From assembly GCF_003751445.1 (NCBI RefSeq), contig NZ_RJUU01000001.1:191001-255000 (forward strand): DNA of 64,000 bases, written 5' to 3'. This document shows positions 7,216-14,782 of the stretch, in pieces. The stretch comes from Streptomyces sp. 840.1. Lineage in GTDB: Bacteria; Actinomycetota; Actinomycetes; Streptomycetales; Streptomycetaceae. The position numbers and the translations under genes were made by a program. Numbering within the stretch: the stretch's first letter is position 1; each line of letters opens with the position of its first letter. The notes under the pieces are model-generated. The model did not search any database and was not told the DNA's origin. It saw only the letters and a list, made by a program, of their open reading frames with translations.

Positions 7216-10200
7216 TCAGCCTCCGCAGTGGAAGCGGGCGCTGCCCCAGTCGGCGTGGTCGTTGCCGTTGCTGTCGCCGCCGTCGCCGACGACCAGTTCG
7301 GCGTACTTGGCGCCGGTGACGTCCGCCGTCAGCGACCAGGCGCTGTCGGCGGCCTTGAGGACCGGCGACTTCACCTTCTCGGTGCCGTCGGCCGTCACGG
7401 AGAACTGCACGCTGCCGGCGCTCTTCTGCACGTCGTCCACGCCCACCTCGGCGGTGAACGAGGTGCACTTCCCGCCCAGGTAGTAGCGGACCTTGGCGGG
7501 TGCGTGGGTGCCGAGGCCCTTCTCGTAGACCGCTCCGCCGATGGTCAGCGGGGTGCCGTCGCCGGTGCCGGTCTCGCCGTTGGAGAGGTCGCGCTCGACC
7601 GGTCCCCAGCCGTTCTCGGAGGCCGTCCAGTCCAGGTCACTGGCCCAGCTGTCGGTGGTGGGCGGCGGCGGCAGGGTCCGTACGGAGGTCTGCGCGCCGA
7701 GGGTGCGCCGTTCGCCGCCGACCGTGTACGCCGCCTGCGAACCCAGTGCGTACGTCCGGTACTCGGCATCCACCGGCGGGGTGACCTGCCAGCTCCCGGT
7801 GACCTTCGCACCGGCGGCGACCGAGTCGAAGGTGACGGGGCCCGCAGGCTCGGCGTGCCAGCCCTCGGGGACGGTCAGGCCCACGGTGACGCCGGTGACG
7901 CCGGTGGCCTCGTAGTTGGTGAAGCTCGCCTTCACGGTGTTGGCCGTGCCCGGCTCCAGGGTCTCTGCGGCCGGTGCGACGGTGAGCGTGCCGCAGGCGG
8001 CCTGCTCGCCCGCGGGGGCCTTGCCGAGGTCGGTCACGGTGAAGCCGTCGAGGGCGAAGTCGGCGCCCTCGGGGGCGTCGCCGCGCTTGCGCAGCCCGGT
8101 CCAGGTGTCGCCGCAGCCCGCCGTGACGGTCTCGGTGAAGTGGCCGGTGGTGTGCTGGGCGCCGATGGCGGTGGCCCGGGTCTCGACCGAGCCGGGCTTG
8201 CCGTCGGCGGTGATCCGGTCGTAGCCGTCGACCCACTCGTAGGCGCCGGCGTGGCTGGACTGGTAGTCGTACTCGACCCGGTAGCGGTGGCCGTCGGCCA
8301 TCGGCACGGTCCAGGGCGTGGTCCGGTAGACGAGTCCGGCGTTCTCCTCGTGGGCCTTGAGGGACTCGCTGCCGCCGAGCACGTCGTCGATGAGCTTCCC
8401 GTTCCAGCCTGCCTGGGTGTACGGGGCGTGCAGCTGGGAGATGCTGGTGCGGGGGTCTGTGGAGCCGCCCGCGTCGCCCTTGAGGAAGGGGCCCCAGCCC
8501 TGGTCGACGTCCTCGAAGTCCTCGTACACGACGGTGTTCTTCTTCGTGGCCGGGGCGTTGGCGACGACGCGTACGTCATCGGCGCGGACGGTCGCCGCGC
8601 TGCCGCCGGCCGCCTCGATGCGCAGGGTGGTGCGCCCGTTGGCCGGGGCGGTGAAGTTCACCTTCGCGCGCTGGAAGTAGGTGCCGTGCCAGTCGGACGC
8701 GGCGACCTGGTCCTTGGCGGTGGAGCGGTCCACGGCGACGGACTTCCCGCCGGCCGACAGGGTGGTGTGCCTGGTCTTTCCGGGCTGGACCTCGATGAGG
8801 GCGGACGCGGTGTAGCGCGCGCCGGGCTTCAGCCCGCCGATGGACTGGGAGAGCGCGGCCGTGCCGGTGCCGGAGAGCTTCGCGCTGTTGCGGCCCTGGC
8901 CGTCGGTGTCGCGGACGGCGGTGCCGGTCTTCGACCAGTCACCGAGCCTGCCGTCGTTGAAGCCGGGGTCCTCGACCGGGGTGCCCTCGCCCCACTTGGC
9001 GTCGGCGGCCTTCGGTGCCTTGTCCGGGTAGAGGACGTAGGGCTGTCCGGCCTCGGACGTCAGCGTGACCTTCCCGTCCACGGGACGCACCGTGCCGGTC
9101 TTCACCCGGCCGTTGTCGGTGAGCTTGTAGACGGTGTACGTGCCCTTGGAGGGCACCGCCCAGCTGCTCGTGCCGCCGGACTCGCTGTAGTGGTACAGCT
9201 TCTTGCCGCCGTCCCAGGGCAGCAGGTAGTCGGTGCCGCTGAGCACCTTGCGGCCGTGGTCGTAGAAGGTCCGCTTCCCGTCCTCGACGCTGCCGCTGAC
9301 TCCGCCGGTGAAGGTGATGTCGTTGCCGTCCCAGCGGGTGATCTTCTGCTGCTGGAGGTACTTGGCGGGCAGGTTGCGCTGCCAGATGTTGTCGTAGAAG
9401 GCGTTCCAGTCCGTCTCGCCGGTCCAGCCCTCGAACTCGTCGATCGCGCTCTGGCCGAGGACCGGGTCGTTGTTCCAGACGTCCTTCTCGTCGTTGCGGA
9501 TGAAGCGGATGATCTGCGAGTTGAGGCCCTTGTTGGTGGCGCCGCCGTAGTCGAGGTCATTGGCCCAGTGCGACCAGAGCGAGCCGCGCTCGAACTTGTC
9601 GGCCCACTCGCTGGAGACGTTCCAGCCCTGCTTCTGGAGGGACTGGAGGGTCTTGTCGGCGATCCAGCCGTGCGTGTAGTAGACGTCGATGTACAGCATG
9701 CTGAGGTTGCTGTCCGTCTCGTCCCGCAGCTGCTGGAAGCGCCTGGCGAGGTCGCCGCTGTTGATGTCGCGGCGCTGGTCTATGTAGTAGCTCTGGTTCA
9801 GCCAGTTCCAGCCGGGCTTCGACTTGTCGACGAGCTTCTCGTCGAACGCCTTCGCCTCCGGGTAGGCCTCGGTGGCGTTGACGTGGACGCCGAAGGTGGC
9901 GCCCCACTTCTTGCCGTCCTTCAGGAGCTCGTTGAGGTCCTTCAGCCCGCCGGCGCGCTTGTTGTAGTTGCCGCCGTAGTCGGGGTGGGCGGAGTCGTGG
10001 CCCTCGGAGGCGTACCCCTTGAGCAGCGCGAGCTGTCCGAGGCCGTCGGTGGCCAGGGAGATCCGCTTGACGTCGTCGAGGGTGCGCAGGAAGGGGTGGG
10101 TGGCCTGGCTGGCGAAGTTGAACGGGATGTGGGTGACGACCCGGTCCGCGGTGTCCTCGCTGCCCGGTGCGACCACGCCGATGGAGCGGAAGGCGACGGC

Positions 10201-11085
10201 GCCGTCCTGCCAGTCGACGGACCTGTCGCCGTTGGCGTCGGGCGTGACGACGACCTTCGCCCAGGGCAGGTCGTCGCCGCTCGAAGGCTTCGGTGCGCCC
10301 TCGCCCCGGTAGGTCCACTGCCCGGACCAGACGCCGACCCGCGTCGAGCCGTCGTCGGCCTTGCGGGCCTGGTGCCAGAAGCGGGCGTCGTCACCGCCGG
10401 TGGCGCCGGCGGGCTTGTCGTACGAGGAGTTGGACTCGACGGCGGCCGCGAGCGATCCGGTATTGACGATCGCGTAGGTGCCGCCGACCGGTGCCGCGTC
10501 GGCCTTGGTGGCGTCGGTGACCTTCGCGAAGACGTCGGCGGTCCTCGTCGAGTCCGGGTCGAGCTTGGTGAAGGCGGTGGCGGCTCCGGCGTCGGTGCTC
10601 GCGACGGAGACGAGGTCGTGGCCGGGGATGTCGATCGTGCCGACCCGGAAGGCGGCGGTGTCGCGGACGGCGGTCACCTTGAAGGTGGTGGCGCGCCCCG
10701 AGACGGAGAGCGAGGCGTCGATCTCGACGCCGGGCAGGTCGGGGAAGGTCAGCGTGTAGCGGGCGGCCGACCTGGTGATCCGGGGCGCGCCCTTGAGCTT
10801 CACGTCGTGCGCGGCGCCGTTGAGGGTGACGGCGGTGACCGGCCGGGTGCTGCCGGACAGCTGATTCCCGGAGGCGCGGTCGGTGTACGTCAGGACGCGC
10901 GGGAAGTCGTCCGCGACGGCGACGGCGAGCTGCGCGGAGGCGATGACGGCGCCCGACGGGACGGCCGATGCGGCCGGGGCGGGCGCGGGGGCGGCGGCTG
11001 AGGCGGGGAGGGCGGTCCCCACCAGAGCCAGGACGGCGGCTGAGGCGGCGGCAGCAGCGCCCGCCGTAGTGAATCTTGGCGACAT
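7216..11085 (-). CDS. Secreted endo-alpha-N-acetylgalactosaminidase, GH101, with NEW3-like and NPCBM domains
   Basis: 1289 aa. GH101 enzymes release Gal-beta-1,3-GalNAc from serine/threonine O-glycans of mucin-type glycoproteins. Domain order: signal peptide (1 to about 35, ending PASAAA), a beta-sandwich region, the catalytic barrel (about 300-640), galactose-binding-like modules, a NEW3-type domain around 1040-1130 (TLEPGTANTVKASFTN), and a C-terminal NPCBM module (ASDLDW to ARFHCGG). The candidate nucleophile is D467 in LYIDVYY and the candidate acid is E493 in SSEWAD; these assignments come from motif resemblance only. ATG 11085 is chosen because a typical secretion signal follows it; the frame extends further upstream without good starts. 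It is divergent from GH64, with a palindromic operator between them. It probably lets the organism feed on animal glycoprotein debris. Confidence 0.9.
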   Translation of the reverse strand: MSPRFTTAGAAAAASAAVLALVGTALPASAAAPAPAPAASAVPSGAVIASAQLAVAVADDFPRVLTYTDRASGNQLSGSTRPVTAVTLNGAAHDVKLKGAPRITRSAARYTLTFPDLPGVEIDASLSVSGRATTFKVTAVRDTAAFRVGTIDIPGHDLVSVASTDAGAATAFTKLDPDSTRTADVFAKVTDATKADAAPVGGTYAIVNTGSLAAAVESNSSYDKPAGATGGDDARFWHQARKADDGSTRVGVWSGQWTYRGEGAPKPSSGDDLPWAKVVVTPDANGDRSVDWQDGAVAFRSIGVVAPGSEDTADRVVTHIPFNFASQATHPFLRTLDDVKRISLATDGLGQLALLKGYASEGHDSAHPDYGGNYNKRAGGLKDLNELLKDGKKWGATFGVHVNATEAYPEAKAFDEKLVDKSKPGWNWLNQSYYIDQRRDINSGDLARRFQQLRDETDSNLSMLYIDVYYTHGWIADKTLQSLQKQGWNVSSEWADKFERGSLWSHWANDLDYGGATNKGLNSQIIRFIRNDEKDVWNNDPVLGQSAIDEFEGWTGETDWNAFYDNIWQRNLPAKYLQQQKITRWDGNDITFTGGVSGSVEDGKRTFYDHGRKVLSGTDYLLPWDGGKKLYHYSESGGTSSWAVPSKGTYTVYKLTDNGRVKTGTVRPVDGKVTLTSEAGQPYVLYPDKAPKAADAKWGEGTPVEDPGFNDGRLGDWSKTGTAVRDTDGQGRNSAKLSGTGTAALSQSIGGLKPGARYTASALIEVQPGKTRHTTLSAGGKSVAVDRSTAKDQVAASDWHGTYFQRAKVNFTAPANGRTTLRIEAAGGSAATVRADDVRVVANAPATKKNTVVYEDFEDVDQGWGPFLKGDAGGSTDPRTSISQLHAPYTQAGWNGKLIDDVLGGSESLKAHEENAGLVYRTTPWTVPMADGHRYRVEYDYQSSHAGAYEWVDGYDRITADGKPGSVETRATAIGAQHTTGHFTETVTAGCGDTWTGLRKRGDAPEGADFALDGFTVTDLGKAPAGEQAACGTLTVAPAAETLEPGTANTVKASFTNYEATGVTGVTVGLTVPEGWHAEPAGPVTFDSVAAGAKVTGSWQVTPPVDAEYRTYALGSQAAYTVGGERRTLGAQTSVRTLPPPPTTDSWASDLDWTASENGWGPVERDLSNGETGTGDGTPLTIGGAVYEKGLGTHAPAKVRYYLGGKCTSFTAEVGVDDVQKSAGSVQFSVTADGTEKVKSPVLKAADSAWSLTADVTGAKYAELVVGDGGDSNGNDHADWGSARFHCGG

Positions 11086-11321
11086 GTGCTCTGCGTAGTC
11101 GCCGTGTCCGGACACCGTCAACGACGTACGGCGCCGAGGGCCCCTCCAGTCCAACAACCGCTCTGCGTAAGTCCAAGTAAGCCCACGTGGGGAGCGCGTG
11201 GGGAGCGCGGGGCGCGGCACCGGCTCCGTGTTCAGTTGTTGATCACGGCGGCCGGATGCGTGCGGGGTGGAACACGTCAAGTAGCGACTCTGTGCGTCGA
11301 GTTGTGAAGACCTTCGATTTT

Positions 11322-11335
11322 TGAGAGCGCTCTCA
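11322..11335. promoter_or_regulatory. Perfect palindrome TGAGAGCGCTCTCA, LacI-family operator candidate
   Basis: It reads identically on both strands and has the central CG typical of LacI-family operators. It differs at two symmetric positions from the CebR operator as I recall it (TGGGAGCGCTCCCA). It lies 10 bp upstream of the -35 of the putative GH64 promoter and 237 bp upstream of the GH101 start. I saw no other copy in the window. Confidence 0.6.
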
Positions 11336-11345
11336 GTCACAAGTC

Positions 11346-11374
11346 TTGACGGTCGCCGCAGCCCTCGCAAGAGT
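11346..11374 (+). promoter_or_regulatory. Candidate promoter of the GH64 gene
   Basis: TTGACG (11346-11351), a 17-bp spacer and AAGAGT (11369-11374). The -35 is good and the -10 weak. The predicted start near 11381 would give a leader of about 165 nt. Confidence 0.4.
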
Positions 11375-11546
11375 GGTGCGCACCGCGGACGCGCTCGTTC
11401 CACCTCCCCCGCACCATCCCGCCGTCCACAGTCTCCTGTCCCCCGCCGATCGCCACCCCCCACATCTCCCCCCCCACCCTTCATCTCCCCCCATCACCAC
11501 CCGCTTCACCTCCCCTCACCACCCCCCACGCCTCAGGAGTCCCCTC

Positions 11547-12767
11547 GTGATTTCGCGCAGACTGTTCCTGACGGGCGGCGCCGCCGCCTCCGCGACCGCA
11601 CTCACCTACCCCCTGTGGGGAAGCGCGCTGAGCCCGAGCGCGTCGGCGGCCGCCGCGACCTGCGAACTGGCCCTGGAGAACAAGTCCCTGTCCGGCAAGG
11701 TCAACGCCTACGTCACCGGCCACGAGCAGGGCACCGACCGCTGGGTGCTGCTGCGGGCCGACGGCAGCGTCTACCACCCCGAGTCCCCGTCGGCCCCGCA
11801 GACCCCGCTGCCGGTCGACTGCGCCATCCCGCTGAACGCGGCGGGCGGCGCGCCCGTCGTCGTGACGCTCCCCCAGATGTACGGGGCGCGGGTCTACTTC
11901 GTGCGCGACGACACCCTGGACTTCTACCTCAACCCGGGACCCGCCCTGGTCGAGCCGGCCTTCGCCAACGCCACGGACTCGAACTACGGGCGCACCTGGT
12001 CGTTCTGCGAGTTCACCTTCAACCCGTCGCAGCTGTACGCGAACATCAGCTACGTCGACCTGGTGACCGCGCTGCCGATCGGCCTGACCCTGGAGGGCGA
12101 CAGCACGCACACCGTGGCCCCGCTCCCGGACGGCGCCGTGCAGCGGATCGCCGACGACCTCACCGCCCAGGCCGCCGCGGACGGGCAGCCCTGGGACCAG
12201 CTGGTGAAGCGGGGTTCGGACGGCAACGTACTCCGCGTCATCTCACCGCAGAACCTGATGGCGTCGTCCGGCGGCGACATGCCGTTCGGGAACCTGTTCA
12301 CCTCACAGGTCGACGAGGTCTGGGAGAAGTACCGCTCCACCGACCTGCGGATCGACCTCCAGGGCGGACGCGGAGTCCTCGCCGGACGGGTCACGGGCGA
12401 CACCCTGACCTTCGACGGCGGGCACACCTTCTCCAAGCCCAGCTCGCAGGACATCTTCACCTGCAACGGCGGCCCGTTCGCCAACAACCCGGCCGACAAC
12501 GACGACAAGAAGGCCCTGCTGGCGCGGATCGCGGCCGGCTTCAACCGGTCGATCATGCTCAGCCACCCGGACCAGCCGAACGGCACCACGGTGGCGGACT
12601 ACTACCAGGGCGACGTGACCAACCACTGGTCGCGGATCGTCCACGCCAACAGCCCGATCGGCTACGCCTTCCCGTACGACGACGTACGCCCCGACGGCGA
12701 ACCGGACGTCTCGGGCGCCGCGAACGACGGCAACCCGCGCCGCTTCACGGTGAGCGTCGGTTCCTGA
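11547..12767 (+). CDS. Secreted GH64 beta-1,3-glucanase (laminaripentaose-producing type)
   Basis: 406 aa, secreted. GH64 enzymes cut beta-1,3-glucan (laminarin, curdlan, fungal wall) to pentaose-size products. Catalytic residues E155 (FCEFTF) and D171 (SYVDLV) are 16 apart, the same spacing as the Glu/Asp pair of the Streptomyces matensis enzyme (Glu154/Asp170 as I recall). The N-terminus ISRRLFLTGGAAAS is a twin-arginine signal with cleavage near SASAAA. GTG 11547 follows AGGAG with 7-bp spacing and is preferred over an upstream in-frame start that would place C-rich leader sequence in the protein. The enzyme is single-domain with no binding module. It would feed the Opp-type transporter and GH1 glucosidase located about 31 kb away (inference). 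Confidence 0.92.
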   Translation: MISRRLFLTGGAAASATALTYPLWGSALSPSASAAAATCELALENKSLSGKVNAYVTGHEQGTDRWVLLRADGSVYHPESPSAPQTPLPVDCAIPLNAAGGAPVVVTLPQMYGARVYFVRDDTLDFYLNPGPALVEPAFANATDSNYGRTWSFCEFTFNPSQLYANISYVDLVTALPIGLTLEGDSTHTVAPLPDGAVQRIADDLTAQAAADGQPWDQLVKRGSDGNVLRVISPQNLMASSGGDMPFGNLFTSQVDEVWEKYRSTDLRIDLQGGRGVLAGRVTGDTLTFDGGHTFSKPSSQDIFTCNGGPFANNPADNDDKKALLARIAAGFNRSIMLSHPDQPNGTTVADYYQGDVTNHWSRIVHANSPIGYAFPYDDVRPDGEPDVSGAANDGNPRRFTVSVGS

Positions 12768-12784
12768 CCTTCCCCACGCAGACC

Positions 12785-12821
12785 GGCAGGGCCCCCGTCC
12801 GGGCGGGACGGGGGCCCTGCC
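12785..12821 (+). terminator. Terminator after the GH64 gene
   Basis: Perfect 16-bp inverted repeat (12785-12800 with 12806-12821) and 5-nt loop, 17 bp after the stop codon. Confidence 0.8.
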
Positions 12822-12843
12822 ATGCGCGGGCGTCGGTGCGGGT

Positions 12844-12866
12844 ACGGATACGGATACGGATACGGG
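12844..12866. repeat. Short ACGGAT tandem repeat
   Basis: Three exact ACGGAT units (12844-12861) followed by a partial fourth (ACGGG). Non-coding, just past the GH64 terminator. Probably slippage-prone filler. Confidence 0.7.
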
Positions 12867-13101
12867 CACCCGGCCCCGTACCGGCCGGCCGCGTCAGGAC
12901 TTGCGACAACGGGAAACAAAAGGGAATTGCTTCATTGGTCGAACCGATGACGGTGCGCATTTCCCTGCTTTCGTTTCCCCGCCGTTCCCCTTCGTGCGCG
13001 ACTCCCTCACCTGGGACGACAGCCGATTCACCGCTATCCGTCAACTCTCTTTCCCAATAAGGACCTTGACGCCATATTCGGTCCCGCGACACCGTGCCGT
13101 C

Positions 13102-13752
13102 ATGCGACAGAAGAGAATGGTTCAGCTCATCGCCGCACTCGCGGCCGCCGCCGGGATTCTGCTTTCCGTTCCGGCGGCCGCCCAGGCGGCACCCGCCCCC
13201 CACCACGGCCTGCGCTCCTTCCAGGCCGCTCACGGTCTTCGGCCCACCGGCACGGTCGACGCCGCCACCGCCCGGTCGCTCCGGGCGGCGCCGGACAGCG
13301 AACTGCGGACGGTCTTCACGGTCGCCGCCGATCTCGGCCCCGCCGAACTGGCCAACGCCCGTAACGTCATCGGCGTCGGAAAGGGTGCCCGGATTCCGGA
13401 TCAGGGGCAGGTCATCGCTCTGATGACGGCCATGCAGGAATCCAAGTTCGTCAACTACACGACGCCGGTCGACCACGATTCGCTCGGCATCTTCCAGCAG
13501 CGGCCCAGTACCGGCTGGGGAACACCGGAGCAGATCACGGACGTCCCCACGTCATCGAAGTCCTTCTACGGGGTGGCCCCGTTCGGCAGCAATCCGGGCC
13601 TGATCCAGATCGCGAACTGGCAGACCAGGCCGCCCGGCGAGGTGTGCCAGGCGGTGCAGGTGTCGGCCTTCCCCGACGCGTACGCGCAGTGGGAGCAGTT
13701 CGCCCGTGACCTGCTCGCCCAGGAGGGCCCCACGGTCGACCCGATCTACTGA
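13102..13752 (+). CDS. Secreted protein with partial peptidoglycan-binding motif and transglycosylase-like region
   Basis: 216 aa. ATG 13102 begins a clear signal peptide (MRQKRMVQLIAALAAAAG, cleavage near AQAA). Residues about 36-60 (LRSFQAAHGLRPTGTVDAAT) resemble one PG_binding_1 repeat. The remainder carries ALMTAMQESKFVN and DSLGIFQQRPSTGWGTPEQ, a signature seen in actinobacterial secreted lysozyme- or transglycosylase-like proteins; the Glu of MQES would be the natural catalytic candidate. It probably acts on peptidoglycan outside the membrane, but no activity can be assigned. It stands alone, with a long upstream region and a strong shared terminator downstream. Confidence 0.7.
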   Translation: MRQKRMVQLIAALAAAAGILLSVPAAAQAAPAPHHGLRSFQAAHGLRPTGTVDAATARSLRAAPDSELRTVFTVAADLGPAELANARNVIGVGKGARIPDQGQVIALMTAMQESKFVNYTTPVDHDSLGIFQQRPSTGWGTPEQITDVPTSSKSFYGVAPFGSNPGLIQIANWQTRPPGEVCQAVQVSAFPDAYAQWEQFARDLLAQEGPTVDPIY

Positions 13753-13790
13753 GACACTCCCCCCATCCCGTCGCTACCCCCACGCGTACA

Positions 13791-13823
13791 GGCGCCCCCC
13801 GGCCGTGTCGGCCGGGGGGCGCC
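13791..13823. terminator. Bidirectional terminator between converging genes
   Basis: Perfect 14-bp GC inverted repeat (13791-13804 with 13810-13823) and 5-nt loop. It lies between the end of the secreted protein gene (+) and the end of the ROK kinase gene (-). Confidence 0.8.
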
Positions 13824-13846
13824 GTCGTACGTGCGGCCAGGGGCCC

Positions 13847-14782
13847 TCAGACCCGGGAGCCCACCGCGAGTTCCCGCCGGGCCCGTGCCGCGGCGCCGAC
13901 CGGCACGGCGTCGGCGCCCAGGCCGGACCGGACCAGCCGGACGGGGTGACCGCTCACCGGCGGTTCCTCGGCCAGCGACGCGCGGACGACCGGGCCCAGC
14001 AGCGGCCAGGCGTGGCTGACCCCGCCGCCCACGACCACCGTGGTGATGTCGACGACGCCCGCCGTCATCACGATGGCCCGCGCGATGCCCGCACCGGCGG
14101 CCCGGTACACCGCGAGGGCGTCCTCGTCGCCGCGCTCCGCCGCCCCCGCGACCTCGCGGGCGGTCAGCCGCCGGCCGGTGCGCTCCGTGTAGCGGGCGCC
14201 GATGGAGCGGCCGGCGGCCAGGGTCTCCAGGTGTCCTCGTCCGCCGCACGAGCAGAGCAGGTCGCCGAAGCCGGGGATGTGCCCGATCTCGCCGGCCGCG
14301 CCGTGCGGGCCGGTGAACAGCCTGCCGCCGCTCCACAACGCGCCGCCGACACCCGTGCCGAGGGTGATCCCGAGTACGTCCGGCTCGTCCCGGACCGCGC
14401 CGGACGACGTCTCCCCGGACAGGAAGGCGTTGACGTCGTTGTCCAGGAAGGCCTGGACTCCCAGCGCGTCCTGGACGGCGTCCGTCACCCCGAAACCGGC
14501 CCAGCCGGTGAAGGAGTCGCTGGCCACCAGGATGTGACCGGTGGCGGAGTCCACGACGCCCGCGGCGCCGACCCCGCAGCCGGCGAGCCGGCCGGGGGTG
14601 CGCTCCAGCAGCGGGGTCAGCGCGTCCAGCGCCGCGCGGATCATGGCCGGGCCGCCGTGGGCGGCCGGGGTGGTCGTCCCGGCCCGGTCCAGGACGGTCA
14701 GGTCGTCGTCGCACAGGACCACCTGTGTGGTGGTGCCGCCGATGTCCACGCCGGCGAAGAGCCTGCGGTCGTACGCGTTCAT
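13847..14782 (-). CDS. ROK-family sugar kinase (glucokinase / N-acetylhexosamine kinase type)
   Basis: 311 aa, cytosolic. It phosphorylates a hexose or amino sugar with ATP. The N-terminal phosphate loop is FAGVDIGGTTTQ, and the sugar/ATP motifs are LDNDVNAF and LGTGVGGAL. There is no helix-turn-helix, so it is a kinase rather than a repressor. The ROK zinc motif reads CSCGGRGHLE, with His in place of the usual second-pair Cys. Its ATG overlaps the stop of the ABC ATPase gene (TCAT at 14779-14782), so it is the last gene of the transporter operon and probably phosphorylates what the transporter imports or a product of it. The sugar is not deducible. Confidence 0.88.
   Translation of the reverse strand: MNAYDRRLFAGVDIGGTTTQVVLCDDDLTVLDRAGTTTPAAHGGPAMIRAALDALTPLLERTPGRLAGCGVGAAGVVDSATGHILVASDSFTGWAGFGVTDAVQDALGVQAFLDNDVNAFLSGETSSGAVRDEPDVLGITLGTGVGGALWSGGRLFTGPHGAAGEIGHIPGFGDLLCSCGGRGHLETLAAGRSIGARYTERTGRRLTAREVAGAAERGDEDALAVYRAAGAGIARAIVMTAGVVDITTVVVGGGVSHAWPLLGPVVRASLAEEPPVSGHPVRLVRSGLGADAVPVGAAARARRELAVGSRV

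Larger units (their letters stand above)
11086..11546. other. 461-bp divergent intergenic region between the GH101 and GH64 genes
   Basis: Non-coding in my reading. It holds a perfect 14-bp palindrome (11322-11335), a candidate rightward promoter (11346-11374), and from about 11402 to 11530 a C-rich, G-poor stretch forming most of the GH64 leader. The part from 11086 to 11300 is the GH101 leader, in which I see no convincing structure. Confidence 0.7.
12768..13101 (+). other. 334-bp intergenic region between GH64 and the secreted cell-wall protein
   Basis: It contains the GH64 terminator (12785-12821), a short ACGGAT tandem repeat (12844-12866), then an A-richer segment upstream of the next gene with TTGACG at 13066-13071 but no clear -10. 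I looked for a cyclic-di-AMP (ydaO) riboswitch because such elements precede cell-wall hydrolase genes in Streptomyces, but could not recognise one. Confidence 0.55.

Noticed and set aside
6943..11001. 1352-codon plus-strand frame opposite PL8 and GH101
   Set aside because: Gly/Val/Ala-rich low-complexity translation without domains; the minus strand gives complete secreted enzymes with catalytic residues.
12880..13101. ydaO (c-di-AMP) riboswitch upstream of the secreted cell-wall gene
   Set aside because: Position and gene type fit, but I could not find the conserved helices or loop sequences.
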